From assembly GCA_910574885.1 (NCBI GenBank), contig CAJTDD010000004.1, positions 248,001-312,000 on the forward strand: a stretch of 64,000 bases of DNA. Direction: 5' to 3'. The stretch's first letter is position 1; each line of letters opens with the position of its first letter. Positions 17,376-27,497 of the stretch are shown here, one piece after another. Source of the DNA: Lachnospiraceae bacterium. GTDB lineage: Bacteria; Bacillota; Clostridia; Lachnospirales; Lachnospiraceae. The notes beneath the pieces are model-generated. The model was given only the letters and a program-made list of their open reading frames with translations, was not told the origin of the DNA and did not search any database. A program made the position numbers and the translations under genes.

Positions 17376-18758
17376 ATGGGAATTAAGGAAGAATGCGGTG
17401 TATTCGGCATTTTTAATCCTAACGGAGAAGATGCTGCCTCTTCTATATATTATGGATTGTCTTCCCTCCAACACCGTGGTCAGGAATCTTGTGGAATTGC
17501 CGTATTTGACACAAATGGTTCAAAAGGGAATATGAGCGTTCACAAAGGAATGGGACTGGTAAATGACGTCTTTAAGGAGGATACACTGAAGGGGCTTCAC
17601 GGAAATCTGGGAATCGGACATGTCCGTTATTCTACAACAGGAGACGCCACACCAGACAACGCACAACCCCTGGTATTGAATTATATCAAAGGTACATTGG
17701 CTCTTGCACACAATGGAAATCTGGTAAATACGGAAGAACTGCGCAAGGAGCTTGCTCGTACAGGAGCAATTTTCAGAACGACGACTGATTCGGAAATCAT
17801 CGCCTATGAGATTGCACGGGCGAGAGTCAGTACCAGCAGCGTCGAGGAAGCCATCCTACAAGCAGCCTCCCGAATCATCGGAGCCTATGGGCTGGTAATC
17901 GCAAGCCCACGTAAACTAATTGGCGCACGTGACCCTCTTGGCATCCGCCCTCTCTGTTTGGGAAAAAGAGATGATTCCTATATAATAGCGTCGGAAAACT
18001 GTGCCCTGACAGCAATCGGCGCCCAGTTTGTCCGAGATATATGTCCTGGCGAGATTGTCACTATTTCCAGAAACGGAATCTCATCAAACTTTATTTCCGG
18101 AAATGCTGCGCCGGCTCACTGTATCTTTGAATATATCTATTTTGCAAGACTTGACAGCACATTAGACGGAGTTTCTGTCTATGAGTCCCGGAAAAAAGCC
18201 GGCGCCGCACTGGCCAAAGCCTATCCGGCAGAGGCTGACCTGGTCACTGGCGTTCCTGATTCCGGCATTACGGCGGCCCAGGGATACGCCGAGGAAGCCT
18301 CTCTTCCTTTCGGTCTTGCATTTTACAAAAACAGCTATGTTGGCAGGACATTTATCAAGCCTACACAGAAAGAACGGGAAGACAGCGTCCGTCTGAAACT
18401 AAGTGTCCTAGAAGACACCGTAAAAGGAAAAGATATTGTATTGGTAGATGATTCCATCGTACGCGGGACGACCATCGCCAACCTAATCTATCTGTTGAAA
18501 CAGGCAGGTGCAGGCAAAGTACATGTAAGAATCAGCTCTCCACCATTCTTATATCCTTGTTACTTCGGAACAGATGTACCGTCCAGACATCTGCTGCTTG
18601 CTGCCTCTCATTCGACAGAAGAAATCCGCCAACTTATCGAAGCCGATTCACTGGGATATATGCGTGTAGAGGATTTGCCTTCCATAGTAAATGGTCTGCC
18701 TCTCTGTAAGGCATGTTTTGATAACAACTATCCGCTCCCTATATTTCATATATCATAA
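17376..18758 (+). CDS. purF: Amidophosphoribosyltransferase
   Basis: First committed step of purine synthesis: glutamine and PRPP give phosphoribosylamine. It has 460 residues. The start is MGIKEECGVFG, with GAGGAG nine bases upstream; removal of the six-residue leader would expose the nucleophile Cys7. The N-terminal glutaminase domain is followed by a phosphoribosyltransferase domain with VLVDDSIVRGTT. Cysteines near the C-terminus (CYFGTD, CKACFDNNY) fit the iron-sulfur type. The gene stands alone, away from other pur genes, behind two hairpins. Confidence 0.96.
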   Translation: MGIKEECGVFGIFNPNGEDAASSIYYGLSSLQHRGQESCGIAVFDTNGSKGNMSVHKGMGLVNDVFKEDTLKGLHGNLGIGHVRYSTTGDATPDNAQPLVLNYIKGTLALAHNGNLVNTEELRKELARTGAIFRTTTDSEIIAYEIARARVSTSSVEEAILQAASRIIGAYGLVIASPRKLIGARDPLGIRPLCLGKRDDSYIIASENCALTAIGAQFVRDICPGEIVTISRNGISSNFISGNAAPAHCIFEYIYFARLDSTLDGVSVYESRKKAGAALAKAYPAEADLVTGVPDSGITAAQGYAEEASLPFGLAFYKNSYVGRTFIKPTQKEREDSVRLKLSVLEDTVKGKDIVLVDDSIVRGTTIANLIYLLKQAGAGKVHVRISSPPFLYPCYFGTDVPSRHLLLAASHSTEEIRQLIEADSLGYMRVEDLPSIVNGLPLCKACFDNNYPLPIFHIS

Positions 18759-18878
18759 TATTTTTTTTATATTTTAATTAATTTTTATTGAAAAAGCTTA
18801 CTTTTATAATTATACAAACGTATGTTTTTTGCTATTTTGTATAATAATTTATTATTATTTTTATTTTTCATATTCATA

Positions 18879-18907
18879 TTGACGAAGTCAATCTTGCATG
18901 ATATACT
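18879..18907 (+). promoter_or_regulatory. Promoter of the first sugar importer
   Basis: TTGACG (18879-18884) and TATACT (18902-18907) with a 17-base spacer. The -35 box lies within the palindrome TTGACGAAGTCAA, a possible regulator site. The interval 18759-18878 is very AT-rich and otherwise featureless. Confidence 0.7.
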
Positions 18908-18968
18908 CCCTTTAACAACATTAATTCTGACGGACAGAGTCAGACAATCAAAAGGAGGTTTTTTAGTT

Positions 18969-20243
18969 ATGAAAAAGTTAGCAGCATTATCCCTGATCCT
19001 TTCCATGATGTGTGGATTGGTCGCATGCAGCAACAGCAACAGTGGATCATCCGATGGGGGAACGGAATCCAAAGATGAAGGTAAATCCGATGGGAAAGTT
19101 TCCATTAACGTCATTGCCGCACAGTATGGTCAGAACACGAAGACATGGTGGGAAGATTTCGTTAAGGATTTCACGGCAGAGCATTCTGATATTGACCTTA
19201 CGGTAGAAGTTGAGTCATGGAATGATATCTATACGGTAGTGAACACCAGAATTTCCAACAACGATGCTCCTGATATCCTGAATATCGATGTTTTCGCCAA
19301 TTATCAGGCAGATGATCTTCTGCTTCCTGCAGAGGATTTCGTATCTAAGGAGACTTACGATAAGATGTATCCGGCTTTCTTAGAGCAGTCCAATATAGAC
19401 GGTACGATTTGGGCGATTCCGGATTTGGCTTCCGCCCGTGCGTTGTATTATAACGCTGATATCTTAGAGGCGGCCGGTGCGAAAGTTCCTACCACATGGG
19501 ATGAACTGACAGAAGCATGTAAAGCAATCAAAGCCCATGATTCCAACATCTATCCATGGGGTATTGATATGACGACAGATGAAGGACAGGCGGCTTTTGC
19601 TTACTACACATGGAACAACGGCGGCGGTTTTGTAGACGATGACGATAACTGGGCATTGAACAGCGAGAAGAACGTGGAAGCAATCGAATATGCAGTGAAG
19701 ATGGTAAAAGACGGCTATACGAACAGCGATCCTGCTAATGATACCCGTTATGACCTTCAGGATATGTTCGGTGCAGGACAGGTTGCCATGATGATTGGTC
19801 CTAACAGTATTCCTACATACATTGCTGACGGCGGTTACTCTATCAATTACGCTGTTGCTCCTATTCCGACAAATGGCGGCGTTGATTCCGTTTCCGCAGG
19901 TGTTATGGATCGTTTCATGTGCTTCGACAATGAGTATTCTGATGAAGAGCTGGAAGCAATTAAGACTTTCTTCGATTTCTTCTATGAGGATGAGCGTTAC
20001 TCCGAGTGGGTTCTGATGGAAGGTTTCCTGCCAGCGACTACTACCGGCGGAGAGATTCTTGCAAAGCAGGACGAGAGCATGGCAAGCTGGGTTGATATCG
20101 TAGGAAGCTGTAAATTCTACCCAACTGCGAAGACCGAATGGGATGATGTAAAACAGGGCGTTATCAATGTTGAGCAGCAGGCATTACTTGGGGGCAATGT
20201 CAAGGAGCTGTTAGACGAACTTCAAAGTGAAATTGCAGAATAA
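18969..20243 (+). CDS. Sugar ABC importer, substrate-binding lipoprotein
   Basis: Extracellular solute-binding protein, family 1 (maltose/UgpB type), 424 residues. The signal peptide ends in the lipobox LVAC (Cys about 20), then a Ser/Gly linker leads into the mature fold. AAAGGAGG precedes the ATG; the open frame upstream is not used. Two permease genes follow, but no ATPase gene, so a shared MsiK-like ATPase elsewhere is likely. The sugar cannot be told from sequence. Confidence 0.92.
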   Translation: MKKLAALSLILSMMCGLVACSNSNSGSSDGGTESKDEGKSDGKVSINVIAAQYGQNTKTWWEDFVKDFTAEHSDIDLTVEVESWNDIYTVVNTRISNNDAPDILNIDVFANYQADDLLLPAEDFVSKETYDKMYPAFLEQSNIDGTIWAIPDLASARALYYNADILEAAGAKVPTTWDELTEACKAIKAHDSNIYPWGIDMTTDEGQAAFAYYTWNNGGGFVDDDDNWALNSEKNVEAIEYAVKMVKDGYTNSDPANDTRYDLQDMFGAGQVAMMIGPNSIPTYIADGGYSINYAVAPIPTNGGVDSVSAGVMDRFMCFDNEYSDEELEAIKTFFDFFYEDERYSEWVLMEGFLPATTTGGEILAKQDESMASWVDIVGSCKFYPTAKTEWDDVKQGVINVEQQALLGGNVKELLDELQSEIAE

Positions 20244-20256
20244 GATTTCATAATTA

Positions 20257-20280
20257 CCCCGCAGCTTACTGCGGGGTTTT
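20257..20280 (+). terminator. Hairpin between binding protein and permeases
   Basis: CCCCGCAG and CTGCGGGG with a four-base loop, then TTTT. It lies inside the importer operon and probably acts as a partial terminator or RNA stabiliser that keeps the binding protein in excess. Confidence 0.75.
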
Positions 20281-20321
20281 CATTTTAAAAATTTTACAGA
20301 AATTATAAGGGAGGTGTCCCC

Positions 20322-21203
20322 GTGAAAAACAAAGGATTCCGCAAGGTAGAGCCGTATATCTGGATTCTGCCTAGTATTATCCTGATGGCGGTCTTTATCT
20401 TAATTCCAATTATATTCGTCTTCAGGATGTCATTAAGCGAAGTCAGCAAAGCTGGTATTATCCGCGGATTTTCCGGTTTTGCCAACTTTACAAAAGTAAT
20501 GAACAGTTCCGCTTTCAAGCTGGTTCTGCGCAACACGATTGTCTGGACCGTTGCCGTTGTGGTTCTGTCTACGGTACTGGGCTTCATACTTGCCCTGCTA
20601 TTGAACAATGAATTCCGCGGGCGGAAGATTGCCAGGGCTATCATGGTTTTCCCTTGGGCAACAACGCTGGTTATACAGGCGAGCGCATGGAAATTCATCA
20701 TTGACACGGACTATGGTACATTGAACACTTTGCTGCTTAGGCTTGGGCTTATAGACCATTCCATCAACTGGACGCCTACGGCAGAAGCATATTTTATGTG
20801 GGAGATTGCCTGTGGTATCTTTGTTACCATTCCGTTTGTCACCTTCTGCGTCCTCTCAGGTCTACAGAGCATTGATACCACTTATTATGAGGCGGCGACG
20901 GTAGACGGGGCAAATTACTGGCAGCAGCTGTTCCAGATTACGATGCCTTTGGTGCGCTCTTCCTTGACGGTCAGTACGGTGTTGAACATCATCTATGTAT
21001 TCAACTCCTTCCCGATTATCTGGACGATTACCAAAGGCGACCCCGCTAACCATACGGACACATTGGTTACATACCTATATAAATTGGCATTCTACAATGG
21101 CAAACAAGGGCAGGCTGCCGCAGTTTCCGTGATCGGTTTCACGATTCTGTTGATCTGCGCAAGCGTGTACATGGTCTACACCCTGCGGAAAGGAGATGAA
21201 TAA
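20322..21203 (+). CDS. Sugar ABC importer permease (MalF type)
   Basis: Membrane permease of 293 residues with six membrane segments, GTG start and GGGAGG upstream. The EAA loop that contacts the ATPase reads YYEAATVDGANYWQQL. It pairs with the next permease, whose ATG lies two bases after this stop. Confidence 0.93.
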   Translation: MKNKGFRKVEPYIWILPSIILMAVFILIPIIFVFRMSLSEVSKAGIIRGFSGFANFTKVMNSSAFKLVLRNTIVWTVAVVVLSTVLGFILALLLNNEFRGRKIARAIMVFPWATTLVIQASAWKFIIDTDYGTLNTLLLRLGLIDHSINWTPTAEAYFMWEIACGIFVTIPFVTFCVLSGLQSIDTTYYEAATVDGANYWQQLFQITMPLVRSSLTVSTVLNIIYVFNSFPIIWTITKGDPANHTDTLVTYLYKLAFYNGKQGQAAAVSVIGFTILLICASVYMVYTLRKGDE

Positions 21204-21205
21204 TT

Positions 21206-22054
21206 ATGGCAAAGAAATCTAGTTCTCCGAAAAAGATAATCCTGCGTGTCCTGCTGTACATTGTAGTAATCGTAGTCTGCATCGTTACGCTGTATCCTTA
21301 TTTTGCCATGTTCTGTACTGCTTTAAAGAACAGGGCGGAGATTTTCTCCATGAACGGCACGGTACTTCCGATTACGTCGGTCTGGTCCAACTTTATTGAC
21401 GTGTGGCATCGGGCACCTATGGCGAATTATATGCTGAACTCGCTCATGATTGCCGGCGGCTCAACGATTATTGCCATGCTATGTGGTATTCCTGCAGCTT
21501 ATGCGCTGGCACGTATGAAGTTCAAAGGACAGACCATCTTTCTGGGATTTGTTATTGTTTCCCAGATGTTCGCTCCTGTCGTATTATTGATTGGTATCTA
21601 TAAGGTTATGTCAATCCTGAGTTTGACAGACAGCATCATTGGACTGATTTTTATCAACGCGGCATTTAACCAGGCGTTTACCATATGGCTGCTGCGCGGT
21701 ACTTTCATAGGCATTTCCGTAGAGATGGAACAGGCTGCAACCATCGACGGCTGCAACCGGCTTCAGGGCATGACGAAGGTTCTGCTCCCGGTAGCGGCTC
21801 CCGGTATTGTGACGACTCTGATCTTTATCTTCATTAATGCATGGAATGAGTACACGGTTGCACTGTGTCTGATTTCAACCAGTGAGCGCGAGCCTTTGAC
21901 GGTAGGAATTAATGTATTCAACGGATACAATATGATTGAGTGGCAGTATTTATTTGCTGCATCGCTCTTTGCGATTATCCCTGTTGTTATCCTGTTTATG
22001 GGCATTGAAAAGAATCTGGTCAGCGGCCTTGCCTCTGGCGGCGTAAAGGGTTAG
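21206..22054 (+). CDS. Sugar ABC importer permease (MalG type)
   Basis: Second permease, 282 residues, six membrane segments. The EAA loop reads MEQAATIDGCNRLQG. The C-terminus NLVSGLASGGVKG is the classic end of MalG-type carbohydrate permeases. It closes the operon and is followed by a terminator. Confidence 0.94.
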   Translation: MAKKSSSPKKIILRVLLYIVVIVVCIVTLYPYFAMFCTALKNRAEIFSMNGTVLPITSVWSNFIDVWHRAPMANYMLNSLMIAGGSTIIAMLCGIPAAYALARMKFKGQTIFLGFVIVSQMFAPVVLLIGIYKVMSILSLTDSIIGLIFINAAFNQAFTIWLLRGTFIGISVEMEQAATIDGCNRLQGMTKVLLPVAAPGIVTTLIFIFINAWNEYTVALCLISTSEREPLTVGINVFNGYNMIEWQYLFAASLFAIIPVVILFMGIEKNLVSGLASGGVKG

Positions 22055-22073
22055 TTAGCTTATATGGAATAAG

Positions 22074-22109
22074 AACGAGGCTGAAAGTACTATTTCAGCC
22101 TCGTTTTTA
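22074..22109 (+). terminator. Terminator after the first sugar importer
   Basis: ACGAGGCTGAAA and TTTCAGCCTCGT flank a short loop, followed by TTTTTATT. Confidence 0.8.
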
Positions 22110-22117
22110 TTCCACTG

Positions 22118-22572
22118 ATAAAATTCCTTTAACTCCGCTTTTATCTCATCCGGCAGCGCCGTCTTTTTATACCCCAGATTGCCCCTCTAATACCGTCAAT
22201 CTATGGATTTCAACCGGAATAAGACGAGGCGCCGGAAACAATCTCTTCTCCTTTCAAAATCACTGCGCCAAGCCCAAACTCTTGATAAACGGCAAATTCA
22301 TCATACTGCGACACCCAGTCCCTGCACCACTCTGTTTCCTTACACCGCCAGAATAACTCTTCATCCATCATCCTTAACCCAAACCCTTCCGGCAGTCCCT
22401 CAGCCATCTTTTCAAGCCTTTTCCTGTCAAACACATCCGGTTCCTTTTTGAGCGCATACCTGATAACCTCTTTGGAACACCCTCCGTTCCATTCCCTGAG
22501 GAGCCCCTCACACTCCCTATTCTGCGGAACCAGAATCACATGCGCCTGTCCCAATATTTCCTTAATCAGCAT
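22118..22572 (-). pseudogene. GNAT acetyltransferase remnant
   Basis: The open part (22210-22572, 120 codons) starts MLIKEILGQAHV and ends EEIVSGASSYSG. This matches the N-terminal half of the PF12746-type GNAT acetyltransferases, in which the GASSYS strand leads straight into the acetyl-CoA-binding core. Here stops follow at once. A shifted frame shows only EIHRL, and further on the tail LGYKKTALPDEI remains near 22120-22175. The catalytic core has been deleted, so this is a decayed gene. AAAGG lies before the old start. Confidence 0.65.
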
Positions 22573-22650
22573 AAGAACCAATACCTTTCAATCGAAAAAA
22601 GTCAAATCTTTAACAAAACAGTAAAAGTTATTGTTTCTAGGAATCCCTAC

Positions 22651-22679
22651 TTGAACTATCAGTCAGATTTTGATATAAT
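22651..22679 (+). promoter_or_regulatory. Chemoreceptor promoter
   Basis: TTGAAC (22651-22656) and TATAAT (22674-22679) with a 17-base spacer, about 50 bases before the ATG. It is a sigma-A type site rather than a flagellar sigma-D site. Confidence 0.75.
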
Positions 22680-22733
22680 AAATGAAAATTTATAATAGAA
22701 TATCAATACAACTGCTAAAAGAGGAAGAATGAG

Positions 22734-24533
22734 ATGAAGAAAAAAAAGATTAATTCAATCCGAAAACAAATCTTATCAGGATACCGGCATGTAATCCTGG
22801 TAATGTGCCTGTTGGTTGCTGTTTCCCTGATCTCACTCATACAGATCAGCAGGAATTACCGCGTCGTATCCAATAACCGGGATAATCAGGCTGCTACCCA
22901 GTCCGCATTGGCGAAACACTATGAATGGCTGGAGATGTACAACGAAAGCATTGTGAACGGAACAGAATTTAAGGGAAGCTTGGATTATAACACCTGTCTT
23001 CTGGGGCAATGGTTGTCAGGGGTGAGCGACTCAGACCTTTCTGACACCGTAATCCGCACTGCTTTGGATGAAACTCAGGAACCCCATCAGAAGATGCACA
23101 CGCTGGCGTCCGAGATCCTGGAACTCGCAGCGAACGACCAGACAGCCGCATACAAAAGATTTAATGAAGAGCTCAAACCTTTGACGGAAAAGGTAATCCA
23201 GGGGTTAGACAAGATTTCGACACAGTATAAGGAGATTGCCAATCAGGCGTCCGAAAAGATGGATAGACTGATTTTTATCATGATTGTCTTAAATATTGTG
23301 TGCGCTCTAGTTGGATTCATCGTTGCCATATTCTATGGAACCCGCTCGGCAAGACAGATTAGCCGGCCGATTACAGCCGTAGCCGAATGGTCAGAGAAGC
23401 TTTCCGTGGGCGCAGACGAGATTGATTTCGACCAGCAGGTATTGAAAGGCAACGAAGACAATGAGATTGGCTCCATGATTCAGTCATTCCAGCGGATGGT
23501 AGACAGCATCCATGAGAACGTAGAAGTGGTAAAACGCCTTGCTCAGGGGGATATGACCGTATTCGTCAACATCCGTTCTCAGGAAGACTCTCTTGGACGG
23601 AACTTATACCATCTTGTACAGTCTAACGACTTTATGTTTGCCCGGATTATAGAGATAGCCATGTCTGTTGCAACTGCATCACAGAACATTGCCAATGCAA
23701 GCCAGACGCTTGCCGACACAGCGTCAAAACAGGTTGTTGCCATTAATGAGTTAAACAGTTCCACAGACGAAACCAGAGAACTGGTAAGACAGAACGGAGT
23801 TGAGGTTCAGCATGCCACCGACCTGTCCCACTCCATCCTGCAGGATATGCAGGACAGTAATGCCAAGATGGGGCTGTTAGTTGAGTCTGTAGACGAGATT
23901 AACAAGTCCTCACAGAAGATTGCCAACGTCATCAAACTGATTGACGATATCGCATTCCAGACGAATATTCTTGCCTTGAACGCCGCAGTCGAAGCCGCCC
24001 GCGCCGGGGAAGCCGGAAAGGGATTCGCTGTCGTTGCAGATGAAGTACGTGTACTGGCTCTCAAGAGCGCAGATGCGGCAAACGAAAGCAAGCAGTTGAT
24101 TGAAGCCACCATGCGCGCAACAAAAGACGGAAGCCAGACCAGTTCAGAAGCATTTGAGACCTTCCAGCACGTTGTGGATGATCTGGACAGTATTATTGAG
24201 ACAGTGAACCGTATCTCTGACTCCTCACAGAAACAAGAAGACGCTATTTCACGTATCCATGAGCAGGTTGAATTTATCAACGAGTCCATCACTTCTAACC
24301 TGTCCGTGAACGAAGAAGCTGCTGCTGCAAGCGCTGAGATGAGGGAAGACGCAAGGCTGCTTGAGGATGAGATGAACCAGTTCAATCTCCGCCAGAGAAA
24401 GATGGGCCACGCATACATCCCGCCAGAGAAACGGGGCGACGAGGAATTCATCCGTCAGGCCAACGAGAATTACCAGAAAGCCCTCAAGACAGGTAAGTTT
24501 GAGTTTTCAGACGAATTTGCTCCTGAGAAATAG
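22734..24533 (+). CDS. Methyl-accepting chemotaxis protein with an extracytoplasmic CZB-like sensor
   Basis: Transmembrane chemoreceptor of 599 residues. Membrane segments lie at about 19-39 and 179-202, a HAMP domain at about 203-270, and the signalling tip [20 protein letters not shown] in the usual antiparallel coiled coil. The loop outside the membrane has His62-x2-Trp65, CLLGQW with Cys88, then His118 and His122, the ligand pattern of chemoreceptor zinc-binding (CZB) domains, which are usually cytoplasmic. No NWETF tail is present. It stands alone with its own promoter and terminator; no che or flagellar gene is nearby. Confidence 0.93.
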   Translation: MKKKKINSIRKQILSGYRHVILVMCLLVAVSLISLIQISRNYRVVSNNRDNQAATQSALAKHYEWLEMYNESIVNGTEFKGSLDYNTCLLGQWLSGVSDSDLSDTVIRTALDETQEPHQKMHTLASEILELAANDQTAAYKRFNEELKPLTEKVIQGLDKISTQYKEIANQASEKMDRLIFIMIVLNIVCALVGFIVAIFYGTRSARQISRPITAVAEWSEKLSVGADEIDFDQQVLKGNEDNEIGSMIQSFQRMVDSIHENVEVVKRLAQGDMTVFVNIRSQEDSLGRNLYHLVQSNDFMFARIIEIAMSVATASQNIANASQTLADTASKQVVAINELNSSTDETRELVRQNGVEVQHATDLSHSILQDMQDSNAKMGLLVESVDEINKSSQKIANVIKLIDDIAFQTNILALNAAVEAARAGEAGKGFAVVADEVRVLALKSADAANESKQLIEATMRATKDGSQTSSEAFETFQHVVDDLDSIIETVNRISDSSQKQEDAISRIHEQVEFINESITSNLSVNEEAAAASAEMREDARLLEDEMNQFNLRQRKMGHAYIPPEKRGDEEFIRQANENYQKALKTGKFEFSDEFAPEK

Positions 24534-24557
24534 AGCAAGAATAGTTTCTGTTACATA

Positions 24558-24592
24558 AGAGACGATACAACATTTCCGTATCGTCTCTTTTT
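24558..24592. terminator. Terminator between the chemoreceptor and the RsbW-like gene
   Basis: AGAGACGATAC and GTATCGTCTCT with a nine-base loop, then TTTTTCTC on the plus strand. It lies between convergent genes and may also stop the minus-strand signalling operon, though the T run is poorer on that side. Confidence 0.75.
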
Positions 24593-24633
24593 CTCGCATC
24601 TCTTTCCAATTTTCGCTCACACGAACCGGCTGC

Positions 24634-25044
24634 TTACTCCATACTTTTTCTGATACGCAGGATATTCTGCCCGTCCTTGTACTCATAAGTGATTTCATCC
24701 ATACTCTTCTTCACCATATAAATCCCAAGCCCGCCAATCTCCCGCTCCACCAGGGGAAGCCCCACATCCGGATCTTCCTTAGAAAGAGGGTCATAGGGAA
24801 CCCCCTTGTCGATGAAAGACACCACCACCGAAAGAGGCGTATCCACAACTTCTACGCGGACGGTCGCCGCCCCTACGCCGGGATGATAGGCATAATGGGC
24901 AATATTTCCGAAAAGCTCGTCAATGGCAATGTCAATCTGCATCTGCGCCTTCACAGGGCATCCAAGAGCCTCAAGCTGCTCATCCACAAATGCCGTCACC
25001 TGCATAATATTCTCTACCGTTGCATCTATGGTTAGTTCCTTCAT
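24634..25044 (-). CDS. RsbW-like serine kinase (anti-sigma type)
   Basis: A single-domain GHKL ATPase of the RsbW/SpoIIAB class, 136 residues. The N box is intact (IAIDELFGNIAHYAY), the G1 box reads IDKGVPYDPL and the G2 box GGLGIYMVKKSMD. Known members bind and phosphorylate a STAS protein and hold a sigma factor or another partner. Its start overlaps the end of the PP2C gene (ATGA), so kinase and phosphatase are made together. The STAS protein at 30400-30699 is its likely substrate. No sigma factor gene lies nearby. Confidence 0.9.
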   Translation of the reverse strand: MKELTIDATVENIMQVTAFVDEQLEALGCPVKAQMQIDIAIDELFGNIAHYAYHPGVGAATVRVEVVDTPLSVVVSFIDKGVPYDPLSKEDPDVGLPLVEREIGGLGIYMVKKSMDEITYEYKDGQNILRIRKSME

Positions 25045-27308
25045 TCCTCCACCTTCATTCTTTCCTTATATTCCAGACAAAGCATGGTAATATCATCAAA
25101 CTGAGGAGCATCCCCGACAAATGCGTCAATGTCCTCTTTCACAGAGCTAAGCAGCGTTTCCGGAGACGCCGCCCCATTCTTTGACAGAACCTCTCCTAAC
25201 CGCTCCATTCCATATAGTTCCATCTCCCGGTTGGTCGCCTCCGTCACCCCGTCCGTATACTGGAAAATCTTATCCCCAGGCTCAAGCTGCATCGACCCGC
25301 ACCGGTAACGAATCCCCTCCATACCGGCAAGCACAAAGCCCGAGCGGATTTTGTAAGTCTCAAAACCATTTCCCTTACAGATAAAGGGAATCTCATGTCC
25401 TGCATTGACAAACATAAGCTCACCCGTCACCAGATCCAGTACGCCCTCAAACGCCGTGATGAACAGCCCTTCGCTGTTAGACTCGCACAACAGCTCGTTG
25501 ACCTCCGTAAACACTTCTCCCAGATCCCGCTCTGGTTTCGTATGGTCCTTAATCAACGTCTTGCCAATCACCATGAACAGCGCCGCCGGGACTCCTTTCC
25601 CCGACACATCCGCCACCACAATAGCAAGATGACGCTCATCCACCATAAAGAAATCGTAGAAATCACCGCCAACCTCCTTTGCCGGATTCATCGTCGCATA
25701 GATGTCAAACTCCGTCCGCTCCGGAAACGCAGGGAAAATACAGGGCAGCATAGACGCCTGAATATTCCTTGCAATATCCAGCTCCGTCCCAATCCGTTCC
25801 TTCTCCGCCGTAATCCGCGACAGATTCTCAATGTAATCCTTCAGGCTGTCGGTCATATGGTTAAACGCCTCCGAAAGAAGCGCAGTCTCATCGTCCGACT
25901 CCACTGTAATCCGGTAATCCAGATTGCCGCCGCTGATCTGCCCGGCTCCTTCGGTCAGCGTATAGATTGGCCGGGTCAGCCGTCTGGCAAACTTATTGGA
26001 CAGGAAAATGATAACGGCCGTAATCAATAACGCAATCACCACGAACATTCCAGCCATCAGCCTAATCTTTGCATTGATATTCTCCGTGGTCTGAATGGTA
26101 ATGCTGCTGATATTCTCCTGCAAGTCGTTGATATGGGTCACAATCGACGCATCATCCAGCCCAATCACCGTCACCATCACCCAGCTCGTCGTCGTCAGCG
26201 GCGAATATGCAAGATAGGACTCTTTCCCATCTAACTCCACCTGAGAGATACCGGAGCCTCCCTGCCGAATCCGTTCCATAACGACGGTCAGCTTTCCGTT
26301 TTCTGTCTCCATCAAATTATCCCGAAAACGGTTAATCTCGCTGTTCTCATCAGGATTGGCATTTGCGATCACATTCATACTACCGGTATTCAATAGGAAC
26401 GCATAGCCGCTCTCCCCAATGCTGGTACTCTGCACCATTTCCTGAATATTCTCAATCAAGCCTCCACTTCCTGCCACGCCTACAAGCCTGCCGTCCACAT
26501 AGACCGGCATAGAGCAAATCAGCGCCACCCCGCGCCCGGAACTGTCCTGAATCGGGTGGCTCCAATAGACCCCGCCTGCCTCAAGCTTCGCCGCTTCCTT
26601 ATACCAGGAAGACTGTCTTGCATCATATTCTACCATAGAAGCCGTCAGCGTGTCAGCCAGCACATCAATTCCCGAAGATTCCAGACAGAAATAGGAGGCG
26701 CCGATTCCACTGTACGTACCGTCGCCGTTGTCAAAATTACGGATACCCCCTAATGCATTTTCCAGATGACGTGCAAGATACAATTCCCGCCTCATAGAAC
26801 CGGTCAGGCTTGCCTCGTCAAGCCTCGCCTTTACCACGGTTCCGTCCTTCTCCACAATAGAGTCCGGCGCCATCACAGACCGGGGCGCGCGCAGATGGAA
26901 AGAAAACGCCCCCAGCGTCTCCGGCGAATAATTGCAGGAAAAATCATAGGCATCTACCGGAAGCTCTCCGTCCGGCCGTCCCTGGGTATAAAACTCCTGG
27001 TTGGAATAGACCTCCTGTGCAGCCATCGCCACCAGCCTTGTCTGGTTCAGAATCAGGTTCAGGCTCATATCTGCAAGGCTGCTCTTATTCTCAGCCATTG
27101 CCTGAAGCTCCTCCTGCTTCTGCGTCTGCAAAGCATCCGTCGCGTCTGCCGCCGTCTGCTCGTTCAGGTCTTGCAGGCCATCCGTGGTATTCTGCCGTAT
27201 CCGCCAGATTTCAAAACCCGAAGCCGCGCCCAGAAGCAGAATCGAGGCAAGGGAAATCGACAGTACCAGCCGTACCACCTTATTTTTAATTGTTTTCAAT
27301 CCTTTCAA
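25041..27308 (-). CDS. Cache-HAMP-PP2C (RsbU/SpoIIE type) phosphatase
   Basis: Membrane sensor phosphatase, 755 residues. An N-terminal membrane segment (about 12-32) is followed by a large extracytoplasmic dCache sensor (about 60-400), a second membrane segment (about 418-438), a HAMP domain and a coiled coil with the ELDIARNIQASMLP linker. The PP2C_SIG domain (about 535-745) has metal-binding motifs EVGGDFYDF, DVSGKGVPAAL and QFDDITML. It should dephosphorylate the STAS protein in response to an outside ligand, opposing the RsbW-like kinase. Confidence 0.93.
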   Translation of the reverse strand: MKGLKTIKNKVVRLVLSISLASILLLGAASGFEIWRIRQNTTDGLQDLNEQTAADATDALQTQKQEELQAMAENKSSLADMSLNLILNQTRLVAMAAQEVYSNQEFYTQGRPDGELPVDAYDFSCNYSPETLGAFSFHLRAPRSVMAPDSIVEKDGTVVKARLDEASLTGSMRRELYLARHLENALGGIRNFDNGDGTYSGIGASYFCLESSGIDVLADTLTASMVEYDARQSSWYKEAAKLEAGGVYWSHPIQDSSGRGVALICSMPVYVDGRLVGVAGSGGLIENIQEMVQSTSIGESGYAFLLNTGSMNVIANANPDENSEINRFRDNLMETENGKLTVVMERIRQGGSGISQVELDGKESYLAYSPLTTTSWVMVTVIGLDDASIVTHINDLQENISSITIQTTENINAKIRLMAGMFVVIALLITAVIIFLSNKFARRLTRPIYTLTEGAGQISGGNLDYRITVESDDETALLSEAFNHMTDSLKDYIENLSRITAEKERIGTELDIARNIQASMLPCIFPAFPERTEFDIYATMNPAKEVGGDFYDFFMVDERHLAIVVADVSGKGVPAALFMVIGKTLIKDHTKPERDLGEVFTEVNELLCESNSEGLFITAFEGVLDLVTGELMFVNAGHEIPFICKGNGFETYKIRSGFVLAGMEGIRYRCGSMQLEPGDKIFQYTDGVTEATNREMELYGMERLGEVLSKNGAASPETLLSSVKEDIDAFVGDAPQFDDITMLCLEYKERMKVEE

Positions 27309-27324
27309 TCCTCCTTCTGTAAAA

Positions 27325-27490
27325 CTAGTGTGCTGTCTGCATTATATCTGGCGAAACTCCGCAGGATATTCGTTCATCTGCAAGGCGGATTTTCGACGGC
27401 GTAGCGGTGGCTACGGCTAGAAAATCCAACGCGGCAGATGGGCGAATAGACAAGGAGGTTTGGCTGAATATAATGCAGACAGTACGCTAG
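27325..27490. repeat. CTAG-ended foldback element, copy 2
   Basis: A 166-base element with imperfect inverted ends of about 37 bases: CTAGTGTGCTGTCTGCATTA at the left against CTAGCGTACTGTCTGCATTA read from the right. The core, read on the opposite strand, shares CATCTGCCGCGTTG, CCACCGC and CCGCCTTGCAGA with copy 1. It lies between the GNAT and phosphatase genes of the signalling block, so their transcript would carry a long hairpin. Confidence 0.85.
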
Positions 27491-27497
27491 ATATTTC

